Assembly: GCA_964390465.1 (NCBI GenBank)
Contig: CAYMIJ010000003.1
Location: 186,001 to 250,000 of the forward strand
Direction: 5' to 3'
DNA length: 64,000 nt
Source: JADZAI01 sp964390465
GTDB taxonomy: Bacteria; Pseudomonadota; Alphaproteobacteria; Micropepsales; Micropepsaceae
Shown here: positions 51,490-59,833 of the stretch, piece by piece
Layout: each line of letters opens with the position of its first letter
How positions within the stretch are numbered: position 1 is the first letter of the stretch
Translations under genes and position numbers: made by a program
The notes under the pieces: model-generated
Told to the model about the DNA's origin: nothing
Seen by the model: only the letters and a program-made list of their open reading frames with translations
The model's database searches: none

Positions 51490-52227
51490 TCAAATCATCG
51501 CCATGCCGCCATTCACATGCAGGGTGGCCCCCGTCACATAGGCCGCTTCCTCGCTGGCAAGGTAAACCACCGCCGCCGCAATCTCCTCAGCCGAGCCCAT
51601 ACGGCCAGCCGGAATACGCTGGGCGATCTGCGCTTTCTGGTCGTCGGTCAGCGCCCCGGTCATCGCAGTGGCGATGAATCCGGGGGCCACGCAGTTCACG
51701 GTGATGTTGCGGCTGGCGACTTCAGCGGCGAGCGATTTGCTCATGCCGATAAGACCCGCTTTGGCAGCGGCATAATTACCCTGCCCCGGATTGCCGGTAA
51801 CCCCGACCACCGAGGTGATCGAGACGATACGGCCCCAGCGCTTCTTCATCATGCCGCGCAGCGAAGCGCGGGCGAGGCGAAAAGCGCCCGTCAGATTGAC
51901 GCGCAGGATGGCATCCCATTCGGCGTCCTTCATGCGCATGAACAGATTGTCGCGGGTGATGCCTGCATTGTTCACAAGTATGTCGAGCCCGCCCAACGCC
52001 TTTTCCACCGCAGGCACCAGCGCATCGACGCTGGCGGTGTCAGCCAGATCAGCGGGAAATATTTCGGCGCGTTCGCCCAGCTCGGCCTTCAGCGCCTCAA
52101 GCTGTTCCACACGGCGACCCGACAGCGCGACTGTTGCGCCCTGCTGGTGCAGTGCCTTGGCAATCGCCAGTCCGATGCCGCCCGTCGCGCCGGTCACCAG
52201 CGCCACTTTGCCTGAAAGATTGAACAT
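51490..52227 (-). CDS. fabG: 3-oxoacyl-ACP reductase
   Basis: 245 residues, a classical short-chain dehydrogenase. NADPH motif T-G-A-T-G-G-I-G at residues 12-19. Catalytic S139, Y152, K156 (Y-A-A-A-K) are at E. coli-like positions. It reduces beta-ketoacyl-ACP. It follows fabD after 9 bases. Confidence 0.96.
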   Translation of the reverse strand: MFNLSGKVALVTGATGGIGLAIAKALHQQGATVALSGRRVEQLEALKAELGERAEIFPADLADTASVDALVPAVEKALGGLDILVNNAGITRDNLFMRMKDAEWDAILRVNLTGAFRLARASLRGMMKKRWGRIVSITSVVGVTGNPGQGNYAAAKAGLIGMSKSLAAEVASRNITVNCVAPGFIATAMTGALTDDQKAQIAQRIPAGRMGSAEEIAAAVVYLASEEAAYVTGATLHVNGGMAMI

Positions 52228-52236
52228 GGGGTTCTC

Positions 52237-53181
52237 CTAGACGCTTTTCAGGAACGCTTCGATATCTTCGGGCGTTTCCAGCGATATGGGTTCAACATCC
52301 TTGGTGATGCGCTTGGCCATGCCGGTCAGCACCTTGCCTGCCCCGGCTTCGATGATCTTTGTGACGCCGAGACCAGGCATGGATTCCACCGTCTCGCGCC
52401 AGCGCACACGGCCCGTCACCTGCTCCACCAGCAAGCGGCGGATTTCATCCGGCGCTGTCACGGACTTCACGGTGACATTGGCGATGACCGGCAGCACCGG
52501 CGCGTTCAGCGTGATGGCTGCAAGCTTGTCGGCCATTTCGTGCGCCGCAGGGGCCATCAGCGGCGAATGGAACGGCGCGCTGACGGGCAGCATCATGGCG
52601 CGCTTGATGCCATGCGCCTTGGTGAGTTCGGCGGCGCGTTCGATGGCCGCCTTGTGACCGCTGATGACCACCTGACCCGGTGCGTTGTCATTGGCGATGG
52701 CAGCAATTTCGCTGGCGCTCGATGCTTCCTTGCACAGGGCTTCGGCCTGCGCGATCTCGGCCCCCAGAAGCGCCGCCATCGCGCCAATGCCCACCGGAAC
52801 CGCGCGCTGCATGGCCTGACCGCGGGCCTTCAGCAGACGCGCTGCATCTGCCAGCGAGAAGGCACCGGCAGCGGCCAGCGCCGAATATTCGCCCAGCGAA
52901 TGGCCTGCGACATGGCTGCACTTTTCAGCAAGACGGAACCCGCCTTCGCGTTCCAGCACGCGCACGATCGCCATCGAGACGGCCATCAAAGCAGGCTGCG
53001 CATTTTCGGTGAGTGTCAGATCACCTTCGGGGCCTTCCCACATCAGGCGCGTGAGGTTCTGACCCAGCGCTTCGTCCACCTCAGCGAATACGTCCTTCGC
53101 CGCCCCGAAAGCCCCGGCCAATGCCTGACCCATGCCGACAGCCTGGCTGCCCTGCCCCGGAAAGGTGAATGCAATCGTCAT
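52237..53181 (-). CDS. fabD: Malonyl-CoA:ACP transacylase
   Basis: 314 residues. The nucleophile S95 sits in G-H-S-L-G-E-Y-S, and the catalytic His is in S-A-P-F-H-S-P-L-M (about residue 203). The opening T-F-P-G-Q-G-S-Q is universal in the family. It loads malonyl groups on ACP and is the first gene of the leftward fabD-fabG-acpP-fabF-mltG-yicC-gmk run. Confidence 0.96.
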   Translation of the reverse strand: MTIAFTFPGQGSQAVGMGQALAGAFGAAKDVFAEVDEALGQNLTRLMWEGPEGDLTLTENAQPALMAVSMAIVRVLEREGGFRLAEKCSHVAGHSLGEYSALAAAGAFSLADAARLLKARGQAMQRAVPVGIGAMAALLGAEIAQAEALCKEASSASEIAAIANDNAPGQVVISGHKAAIERAAELTKAHGIKRAMMLPVSAPFHSPLMAPAAHEMADKLAAITLNAPVLPVIANVTVKSVTAPDEIRRLLVEQVTGRVRWRETVESMPGLGVTKIIEAGAGKVLTGMAKRITKDVEPISLETPEDIEAFLKSV

Positions 53182-53245
53182 GTTGGCCCCGTGTTTTCAG
53201 CCGTTGAGCATCGCGCGATACGACAAGTCAAGCCAGCTTCGACGC

Positions 53246-54064
53246 TCAGTCGATCGCAACGTGCCGCCGCGCCTGTCTGAGCGCCAGCAGCCCAACAGCC
53301 CACATGCACAGCCCCCAGTAGAGCGGATAAAAGACATCATAAACCGCCTCGATGCCTGGGGGGAAAAATCCTGCCCGGATCATTTCGTAGCAATGCACCA
53401 TGGGGATGTAGAGCGCCAATGGCTGGGCGCTCGTCGGCAACCAGTGCACCATGTAGAAAATGCCAGAGACCGGCATAAGCACATACTGAAAGGCCGGGAT
53501 AAACTTTTCAGCCCACAGATTCAGCTCGGTCAAGGACATCAGCAGGCATGAAAAGCCAGCTGAAAGAAACCCCATCATGAGCCAGCCGGCCAGCACCAGT
53601 CGTATGTCGTGCAAAGGTTCGATGAGCCCAAGCACCTGAAGCGAAAAGACGATGACGGCGGTCGCCGCCGTAGTCCCGATGAACTCGGCCATCGTGGTGG
53701 CCATGAATACGTCATAGGCCGTGATGAAGCGGTGATAGAACAGATTGCTGCTGGCGCGCAGCAGGCCACTGCCAGCATTGGAAATGTGGCGCCACAGGGT
53801 CAGCGGCATGTAGCCCGTGACCGTGAAGGCGATGATCTGGATGCCATGTTCGTAAGAGGGCTTGATAAAGCTCCACAGCACCGTGACCCCGACGCACAGG
53901 ATCATCGGTTCGACCACGACCCACAGGAAACCGAGATTCTCGCGGCCATAGCGCGCGATGAGACGGCGGACGATGAGCGCTTTGATGACACGCATCTGGG
54001 CCAGCAGCCCGTCTCGCAGACGCTGCCCATAGCTGACGGCTTCGCCCGCTTCAGCGTGCGCCAT
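53246..54064 (-). CDS. Capsule/polysaccharide ABC export permease (KpsM/CtrC-like)
   Basis: 272 residues of the ABC-2 permease family. A cytoplasmic N-terminal helix (R-Y-G-R-E-N-L-G-F-L-W-V-V-V-E-P, the usual gate segment of polysaccharide permeases) is followed by about six membrane helices. It should be the channel part of a KpsMT-type exporter of capsule or other surface polysaccharide. The ATPase (KpsT) gene is absent from this window. The 14-base overlap with the KpsE-like gene supports co-expression. Confidence 0.82.
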   Translation of the reverse strand: MAHAEAGEAVSYGQRLRDGLLAQMRVIKALIVRRLIARYGRENLGFLWVVVEPMILCVGVTVLWSFIKPSYEHGIQIIAFTVTGYMPLTLWRHISNAGSGLLRASSNLFYHRFITAYDVFMATTMAEFIGTTAATAVIVFSLQVLGLIEPLHDIRLVLAGWLMMGFLSAGFSCLLMSLTELNLWAEKFIPAFQYVLMPVSGIFYMVHWLPTSAQPLALYIPMVHCYEMIRAGFFPPGIEAVYDVFYPLYWGLCMWAVGLLALRQARRHVAID

Positions 54065-55226
54065 GTGTCACCAGCCCATTGCGGATCAGCCAGACGATCA
54101 TCAACACGATGGCATTTATGAAAAAGGCCGCGATGATCGACCACAGACGGCGTGGTTCTTCAGGATGATCCGGCAGATTGGGGGCAGAGATCGTGACCAG
54201 ATAAAGCGTCTGGCGGCTGGCATCGAGACGGGCACGATCAAGCGACTGGAATGCGGAATCCAGAGCCTTCTCGGCTGACTCACGCTCCTGCTGCAGCCGC
54301 TCATAGGTGGCGATCTGGTCAGCAATCGCCTCGCCTTCGACGATTTTCTTACGCTCTTTCGCAATCTGATCTTTCAGAGCTGCGATACGCGCCTCAAGCG
54401 ACCGGATGACAGGACTGCCGGGAGAGGTTGATTCTGCCTCTTTCTTTTCGGCCTCCAGCGCGGCAACGGCCTGCGACAGCTTGCCGATGGTTTCCATGAT
54501 GAGCACGCCGCTATTGGTGGGGTCGATCAACAGCGTTTCCGTCTGAAAACGGACAATGGCGAGCTGGGTATCAAGCAGGCGCTTTTCGGATTCGCGCACC
54601 AGCTTCTGCGCCACCGAGATGCTGTCATTCAGGATGCGCTCGTTCATCGCATTCAGCATGGTCTCGGCCATCGCCAGCAGCTTCTGCGCCACCGCCTGCG
54701 CATCCTCGCCGCGGAAAGCTTGGACCGTCATCTCAGAAATGCCCGATGAGGGCAGCACATAGACCGAGATGCGGTTGCGCAGATACTGGAAAAGCTCCTC
54801 GTTCGAGTCGCCGTAAACAAGACTGGGATAGGATGCGACAAAGTCGATGCCGCCCTGTCCATAAATGGCTTTCAGGTCGATCTGCCCGGCCAGCTGCATG
54901 GAGGCGGCGCGCGAGGTGAGAAACTCCTGCGCGGCAAAGGTGGAATCCTGCGAGATGGCAATGCCGGTCTGGCGCAGGAAGGAACTCAGCCCCGAGATCT
55001 GCGCTGGCTGCGCTGCCGAGCGCACGACGAATTTTGCGTGCGAGACATAGCGGTCACTGGCGATCAGGATGTTGTAGAATGCCACCAGCAAGGCAGGCGC
55101 GAACAGGATGCACCAGAACGCCCAGCGGTAGCGCGTGCGCAGGGCATGGCGGGCATCTTCGATGCGGCGCGCAAGACCTCCGGACGATTGCTCCGGGCTG
55201 CCGGGTTGGAACGAAAAGGAACGCAA
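54051..55226 (-). CDS. Capsule export co-polymerase (KpsE/CtrB-like)
   Basis: 391 residues from a TTG start at 55226. An in-frame TGA lies two codons upstream and GAGG sits 7 bases before, so TTG is well supported. N-terminal helix (about 35-57), long periplasmic region with heptad-like coiled coil (about 200-330: E-K-R-L-L-D-T-Q, A-L-E-A-E-K-K-E-A-E), and a second helix near the C-terminus (L-W-S-I-I-A-A-F-F-I-N-A-I-V-L). This is the PCP-3 architecture bridging inner membrane and outer-membrane Wza/KpsD-type channel. No kpsD or kpsT is in view. Confidence 0.82.
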   Translation of the reverse strand: MRSFSFQPGSPEQSSGGLARRIEDARHALRTRYRWAFWCILFAPALLVAFYNILIASDRYVSHAKFVVRSAAQPAQISGLSSFLRQTGIAISQDSTFAAQEFLTSRAASMQLAGQIDLKAIYGQGGIDFVASYPSLVYGDSNEELFQYLRNRISVYVLPSSGISEMTVQAFRGEDAQAVAQKLLAMAETMLNAMNERILNDSISVAQKLVRESEKRLLDTQLAIVRFQTETLLIDPTNSGVLIMETIGKLSQAVAALEAEKKEAESTSPGSPVIRSLEARIAALKDQIAKERKKIVEGEAIADQIATYERLQQERESAEKALDSAFQSLDRARLDASRQTLYLVTISAPNLPDHPEEPRRLWSIIAAFFINAIVLMIVWLIRNGLVTHGAR

Positions 55227-55295
55227 GACTCAGCCTCGATGCACACCTGCTTCGCCTCTTACATGCGAAACCAGTTCAAGGCGAGGCAAGGGCCT

Positions 55296-56087
55296 CTATC
55301 GAATGTTGCGCATTGGCTCGTGTGGGTCGCCGTAACCAGCATCGGGCTGGATGCGCAGCACCGCACCACCTTCACGCTGTTCAACCCAGGGCGTGACGGT
55401 GACGATGGGCGCCGCGCCAGCCGCGGCAAGGGCTGCCCGCACATCGCCGTACTGGCCCAGTCGTTCAAGGTTCATGCGGGTCGGGAAGATGATGGTCCAG
55501 CGGCTCTGGTCTGCGATAGCGCCCAGCGGCGTGACCCAGGCCGAGTCGACGCTTTCATGACCGTCATGGATGCCAAGCTGGCCCTCTGGCGTTGCGGCCA
55601 TGTAGAACCATGTATCGAAACGCTTGGGCATCAGATCAGGCGTGACCCAGCGGGCGTAGCGCACCAGACGGTCGAGCGCGAGGCGCAGGCCATTGGCTTC
55701 AAGGAAATCTGCGAGCGGCAGCGTTTCCTTGTTTAGCGGATCGCGGTGCACACCGAGCGCGGTGGCTTCGTCAGCGGAAAGCAGGGCAGACGCCCCTGCC
55801 CGTCGCGCCAGCAGGATGCCGCTTTCCTCAAACGCTTCACGAATGGCACAGGCCGCAAGTGGCAGCTCGTCATCGCTGAAGCCATCTGCGCCATCACACA
55901 GGGCACGCAGACGTGCATCGCTGTCTCCGGCCGCGAGTTTGCCACCGGGAAAGACCAGCGCGCCCGATGCAAAGTCGATCTGGTGATGGCGTTTGACCAT
56001 GAACACTTCCAGCGCGCCGTCTGTGTCGCGCAGCAGTAATATGGTCGCGGCAGGAATGATGCGGGCGGGCGGTTTGGCTTCAGTCAT
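55296..56087 (-). CDS. Nudix hydrolase, NUDT19-like
   Basis: 263 residues from the ATG at 56087. The core V-F-P-G-G-K lies near 45-50 and R-E-A-F-E-E-S-G at 83-90, with an insertion of about 25 residues between G and R-E compared with the standard box, a feature of the NUDT7/8/19-like group that often hydrolyses CoA thioesters. The substrate assignment is an inference. The first part opens I-P-A-A-T-I-L-L-L-R. Its ATG overlaps the MFS stop by 4 bases. Confidence 0.78.
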   Translation of the reverse strand: MTEAKPPARIIPAATILLLRDTDGALEVFMVKRHHQIDFASGALVFPGGKLAAGDSDARLRALCDGADGFSDDELPLAACAIREAFEESGILLARRAGASALLSADEATALGVHRDPLNKETLPLADFLEANGLRLALDRLVRYARWVTPDLMPKRFDTWFYMAATPEGQLGIHDGHESVDSAWVTPLGAIADQSRWTIIFPTRMNLERLGQYGDVRAALAAAGAAPIVTVTPWVEQREGGAVLRIQPDAGYGDPHEPMRNIR

Positions 56088-57271
56088 GGATGTGGGGTTT
56101 CTTGCGCAGATGACGTATGCGCCTGCGATACGCCCTTCCCGCGCATGATGCCAGCCAGCGCGAACAGGCCGAGCAGGCCTGTCGCAAGGGCAATCAGCAT
56201 GAAGAACCCTTGCGGGCCCAGCGTCTCCATCGCTCTGGAGGCGGCAAACGGTCCGCCCACAGAGCCAATGCCGAAGAGCAGGATCAACGCACCGCTGACC
56301 GGGACACGGTGTTCCGGGGCGATGGCATCGTTCACATGTGCCGCACTCAGCGCATAGAACGGAAACGTCAGCCCGCCTGCGCCCATCATCGCCAGCAGCG
56401 AAGCCCACAAGGATAAGCCTCCATAGGTCGCGCCCAGCACCGACACCAAGCAGGCCCCGAATGCTGCGAGCATCAGCACAGCGCGCCGGTCGCGGTGATC
56501 CGACAGCCAGCCGAGCGGCCATTGCAGGATCAGCCCGCCTGCAACGGCAGCCGCAACAAACACCGCCACGCCATCCGGGCTGAAGCCGCTGCGCTGTGCA
56601 TAGATGGGTGCCATCGCCATGATGACCGCCCACAGAAAGCCAGAGACCACCGCGCCGGTAACGCCGACAGGCGATGCCTTGATGAGCATGCGGAATGAGG
56701 CACGCGCAAATGGCAGCCGATGCGGACGCGGGATGCGGCTCATCACCACTGGCGGAATGGCGAGCAGGCAGAAAACGGCGACCAGTGACATCGCCAGCGT
56801 CATGTTGGCAGCGACCGGCGGCACCATGAACTGCGCTATCATCAGCCCGGCCAGCTGGACCACGATATAGAAGGCGAACACCCGACCACGCACGGCGTTG
56901 GCGGCGCGATCATTCAACCAGCTTTCGACCACGATAAAGACGCCTGCGAGGCCGAAGCCGAAGCCGATACGCGCCAGAAACCAGATCACGGGCGTTTCGG
57001 AAACGAAGAACAGTGCGGGCGAGATGACCGCCAGCAGCACCAGCCCGACATAAGCCGGCACATGCCCGGTGCGAGCGATGTGGCGCGGGGCCAGAAAGGA
57101 ACAGGCGACCTGCCCGGCATAAAGCCCGCTCATGACAAGGGCGATGGAACCGGCATCCAGTCCGACCCTGTCAATATGCAGGCCAACCGCCGTACCCAGC
57201 ACGCCATTGCCGAGCTGAATACCCAGCACGCCCAGCATCAGCGGCCACCAGAAACGAAGAACGCTCAGCAC
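56084..57271 (-). CDS. MFS transporter
   Basis: 395 residues starting at GTG (57271), with about twelve membrane helices. The YcaD/UMF-like pattern F-L-A-R-I-G-F-G-F-G-L-A-G-V-F-I-V-V-E-S-W-L-N-D-R is the conserved region of helix 4-5 in that group, and L-G-W-L-S-D-H-R-D-R-R is the loop 8-9 motif. Substrate unknown; no neighbouring clue. It is coupled to the downstream Nudix gene. Confidence 0.85.
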   Translation of the reverse strand: MLSVLRFWWPLMLGVLGIQLGNGVLGTAVGLHIDRVGLDAGSIALVMSGLYAGQVACSFLAPRHIARTGHVPAYVGLVLLAVISPALFFVSETPVIWFLARIGFGFGLAGVFIVVESWLNDRAANAVRGRVFAFYIVVQLAGLMIAQFMVPPVAANMTLAMSLVAVFCLLAIPPVVMSRIPRPHRLPFARASFRMLIKASPVGVTGAVVSGFLWAVIMAMAPIYAQRSGFSPDGVAVFVAAAVAGGLILQWPLGWLSDHRDRRAVLMLAAFGACLVSVLGATYGGLSLWASLLAMMGAGGLTFPFYALSAAHVNDAIAPEHRVPVSGALILLFGIGSVGGPFAASRAMETLGPQGFFMLIALATGLLGLFALAGIMRGKGVSQAHTSSAQETPHP

Positions 57272-57277
57272 ACCGCG

Positions 57278-58195
57278 TCAGACGCGATTGCCGTCGCGAC
57301 GCTCCTTGTCTGCGCTGAGGGTATACATGGCCTCGCGGACCGTCGAAGGGATGGGATCAAGGGACGCGAGAAGCTGGGCCACATAAGGCGTCATCGTATT
57401 GGGTGCGAGCGCCGCCATGTAAAGAGCGCGGTCGCCGCTTCCGGCTGGCGCGTCATAATCCATGGCCGGGCTGCCGTTGCGGACGGCGGCATAGGAATCA
57501 GACACCACGTCATCCATCGTGCTCGTTGTCGAGCGCATGCGCGCCACCTGAACTGGCGCGGTGCTATAGGCCGCATCCGGGATGTCCATATTGTTGTGCT
57601 TGGCCGTCAGCACCGCCAGCACTTCGGCAGGAGAGCGCGCCCCGCCACCCTTGTGATAAAAGATGGAGTGGTTGGAATGAGCCGCGTCCGGGAAGATATT
57701 GGCGGCGCTGGCTTCGCCATTCTGGGCCGCCTTGATCAGTTGCGCTGCACCAGCCGGCCCAAGGAAATGGGCTGCATAGAGTTCACCGCCGGTCGGATCG
57801 CGCCCAAGAGCCCCGCGCAGGGCAGCGCGGCTGTCCGACGTAAACTCACCGGCCATCACCGCCGAGATTTCTGGGTCATAGCGCAGGGCAAGAATTTCCT
57901 GGCGCAAGGTCCGGTCGGCAACAATGTACTTGCCGCCTTTGGTCTGGGATATCTGGTCAGCAAGGGCGCTGAGCCCGTGTTCTGCACCGTGTTCCTTGAG
58001 CGTACCCAGCCAGGTCTGCTCAATGAACTGGAATAGCCCCGCCGCAGAAGAAGTCGCGGCTTTCGCATTGGGATTCATGGAAGATTCCCGTGCCGCCGTC
58101 TTCATCAGATAGTCGAAATCCGTGCCCGTCGAGGCGCTTGCGCGCTCGATGGCGAAGGCGACAGTGGATGTGGCGGCCCCAGCTTTTTCGATCAT
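57278..58195 (-). CDS. Lytic transglycosylase (SLT) domain protein without evident signal peptide
   Basis: 305 residues from the ATG at 58195, preceded by GAGGATAGGGGC. The SLT core is A-A-R-E-S-S-M-N-P (catalytic Glu near residue 37) and G-L-F-Q-F-I-E-Q-T-W, with repeated G-x-x-Y-x-A-H-F-L-G further on. The N-terminus has no hydrophobic run, so export is unexplained. Such proteins in alphaproteobacteria sometimes act in flagellar or secretion assembly; no flagellar gene is nearby. Residues beyond 200 look disordered. An upstream start cannot add a signal peptide: codons to 58372 are polar. Confidence 0.82.
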   Translation of the reverse strand: MIEKAGAATSTVAFAIERASASTGTDFDYLMKTAARESSMNPNAKAATSSAAGLFQFIEQTWLGTLKEHGAEHGLSALADQISQTKGGKYIVADRTLRQEILALRYDPEISAVMAGEFTSDSRAALRGALGRDPTGGELYAAHFLGPAGAAQLIKAAQNGEASAANIFPDAAHSNHSIFYHKGGGARSPAEVLAVLTAKHNNMDIPDAAYSTAPVQVARMRSTTSTMDDVVSDSYAAVRNGSPAMDYDAPAGSGDRALYMAALAPNTMTPYVAQLLASLDPIPSTVREAMYTLSADKERRDGNRV

Positions 58196-58244
58196 GCCCC
58201 TATCCTCACTCTCCGAGGAGTATGCACAGAGCATGCCAATATGG

Positions 58245-58661
58245 TTAACCGTGGATGAGGGACTGCTGCAGCCTCGGGATCCACTGTTCGAGCGCCGTCT
58301 CATCATACGGTACGGTGCCACCAAAGCCCCAGACCGGGCCGGGCCAGGCAGGGTCATCCTCGTCCCTTGCAATCACATGAATATGTAATTGTCGCACGAT
58401 GTTACCGAGCATTCCTAAATTGATTTTTGAACATGATGTGAGGCGTTTCAGGGCAACGGCTGCCATGTTCATTTCACCCAAAGCAGCCTCGCGCAGTGGC
58501 GCCGGAAGGTCGAAGAGTTCTGATGCGCTTACCACGCGGGGCACCAGAATCAGCCATGGAAAGCGGCGGTCGTTCATCAGGCGCACCTCACAGGTCGGCA
58601 ACATGCAGACATGGTGCGTGTCGCGCGCGAGGATGGGATCGAGGGCAAAGGCGGTTTGCAT
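58245..58661 (-). CDS. HIT family hydrolase with Gln in place of first triad His
   Basis: 138 residues from the ATG at 58661 (the TTG just before is less likely). The histidine block reads V-R-Q-L-H-I-H-V-I, so compared with the H-x-H-x-H pattern the first His is Gln and the central, nucleophilic, and last His are kept. The opening and the D-P-A-W-P-G-P-V-W-G-F-G ending fit a recognisable bacterial HIT subgroup. It should hydrolyse or transfer nucleotidyl groups. The ATG overlaps the acyl-CoA dehydrogenase stop by one base. Confidence 0.82.
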   Translation of the reverse strand: MQTAFALDPILARDTHHVCMLPTCEVRLMNDRRFPWLILVPRVVSASELFDLPAPLREAALGEMNMAAVALKRLTSCSKINLGMLGNIVRQLHIHVIARDEDDPAWPGPVWGFGGTVPYDETALEQWIPRLQQSLIHG

Positions 58662-59833
58662 CAATATGACCTCGGCAGGTCCAGCGCCTTTTCAGCGATG
58701 AAAGACAGGATCATCTCGCGGCTGACCGGCGCTATGCGGGCGATCAGACTTTCGCGGAAATAACGCTCGACATCGTATTCGCGCGCATAGCCCATGCCGC
58801 CATGAACCAGCACAGCCGTTTCGCAGGCTTCGAAGGCCGCCTCTGCCGCCAGATATTTCGCGGCATTGGCCTCCAGCCCGCACGGTTGCCCGGCGTCATA
58901 AAGCCGCGCTGCCTTGAACACCATCAGGTCAGCGGCTTCCAGCGCCGCCCACGCCTTGGCGAGCGGGTGCTGGATGCCCTGATTCTGCCCAATGGGGCGG
59001 CCAAACACCACACGCTCACGCGCATAGGCGGCAGCCTTCGCCAGCGCGGCGCGGCCAAGCCCCACCGCCTCAGCAGCAATCAGGATGCGTTCCGGATTGA
59101 GGCCATGCAGCAGGCATTTGAAGCCCTCGCCTTCCGCACCGATGCGGTCGTCGGCCCCGACCCGTAGCCCGTCGATGAACAGCATGTTGGAGTCGACAGC
59201 GGCGCGGCCCATCTTGTGAATCTCGCGCACCTCAACATGAGCGCGGTCGAGCGGCGCATAGAACAGCGTGAGGCCGGACAAAGGGCTTGCGGCATCATAA
59301 GGACTGGTGCGCGTCAGGATCAGCATGCGCGAGGCCTGCTGGGCGGTGGATGTCCAGATCTTCCGCCCACGGATGATATAGTTCTGTCCGTCGCGTTCCG
59401 CAGTGGTGCTGATGCGCGCCGTATCCAGACCAGCATCGGGTTCGGTCACCGCGAAACAGCAGCGCTCCTGACCCCGGATCAGCGGTGGCAGGAAACGCTG
59501 GCGCTGTTCATCGGTGCCAAACACCACAATCGGCATTGGCCCGAAAATATTGATGTGCACGGCTGATGCGCCGCTGAAGCCCGCGCCCGATGCCGAGATG
59601 GTCTGCATCATCACGGCGGCTTCCTCAGCCCCCAAGCCCGAACCGCCGACGCTTTCGGGCATGGCAATGCCCAGAAAGCCAGCATCGGCCAGTGCCGCGC
59701 AGAACGCTTCGGGGAAGCGCGCCTCGTCATCCGCCGCCCGCCACCATGCCGCATCAAAGCGCGCGCAGATGCGTGCGACACCTTCACGGATGCTGGTGAG
59801 ACGGGCGTCGCGATCTGAGGGGGCGTTGGTCAT
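58661..59833 (-). CDS. Acyl-CoA dehydrogenase
   Basis: 390 residues. FAD/substrate blocks: F-A-V-T-E-P-D-A-G at about residues 132-140 and R-K-I-W-T-S near 160-165, the C-terminal V-H-G-G-M-G-Y-A-R-E-Y. The catalytic base region reads F-E-A-C-E-T-A-V-L-V-H-G. It dehydrogenates an acyl-CoA, passing electrons to ETF. Gene order: ThiO-like, acyl-CoA dehydrogenase, HIT, all coupled by 1-4 base overlaps, so they should be on one mRNA. Confidence 0.92.
   Translation of the reverse strand: MTNAPSDRDARLTSIREGVARICARFDAAWWRAADDEARFPEAFCAALADAGFLGIAMPESVGGSGLGAEEAAVMMQTISASGAGFSGASAVHINIFGPMPIVVFGTDEQRQRFLPPLIRGQERCCFAVTEPDAGLDTARISTTAERDGQNYIIRGRKIWTSTAQQASRMLILTRTSPYDAASPLSGLTLFYAPLDRAHVEVREIHKMGRAAVDSNMLFIDGLRVGADDRIGAEGEGFKCLLHGLNPERILIAAEAVGLGRAALAKAAAYARERVVFGRPIGQNQGIQHPLAKAWAALEAADLMVFKAARLYDAGQPCGLEANAAKYLAAEAAFEACETAVLVHGGMGYAREYDVERYFRESLIARIAPVSREMILSFIAEKALDLPRSY

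Noticed and set aside
57062..58036. 324-codon open frame antisense to the MFS and lytic-transglycosylase genes
   Set aside because: Arg/His-rich, without motifs, and its span crosses a gene boundary on the other strand.
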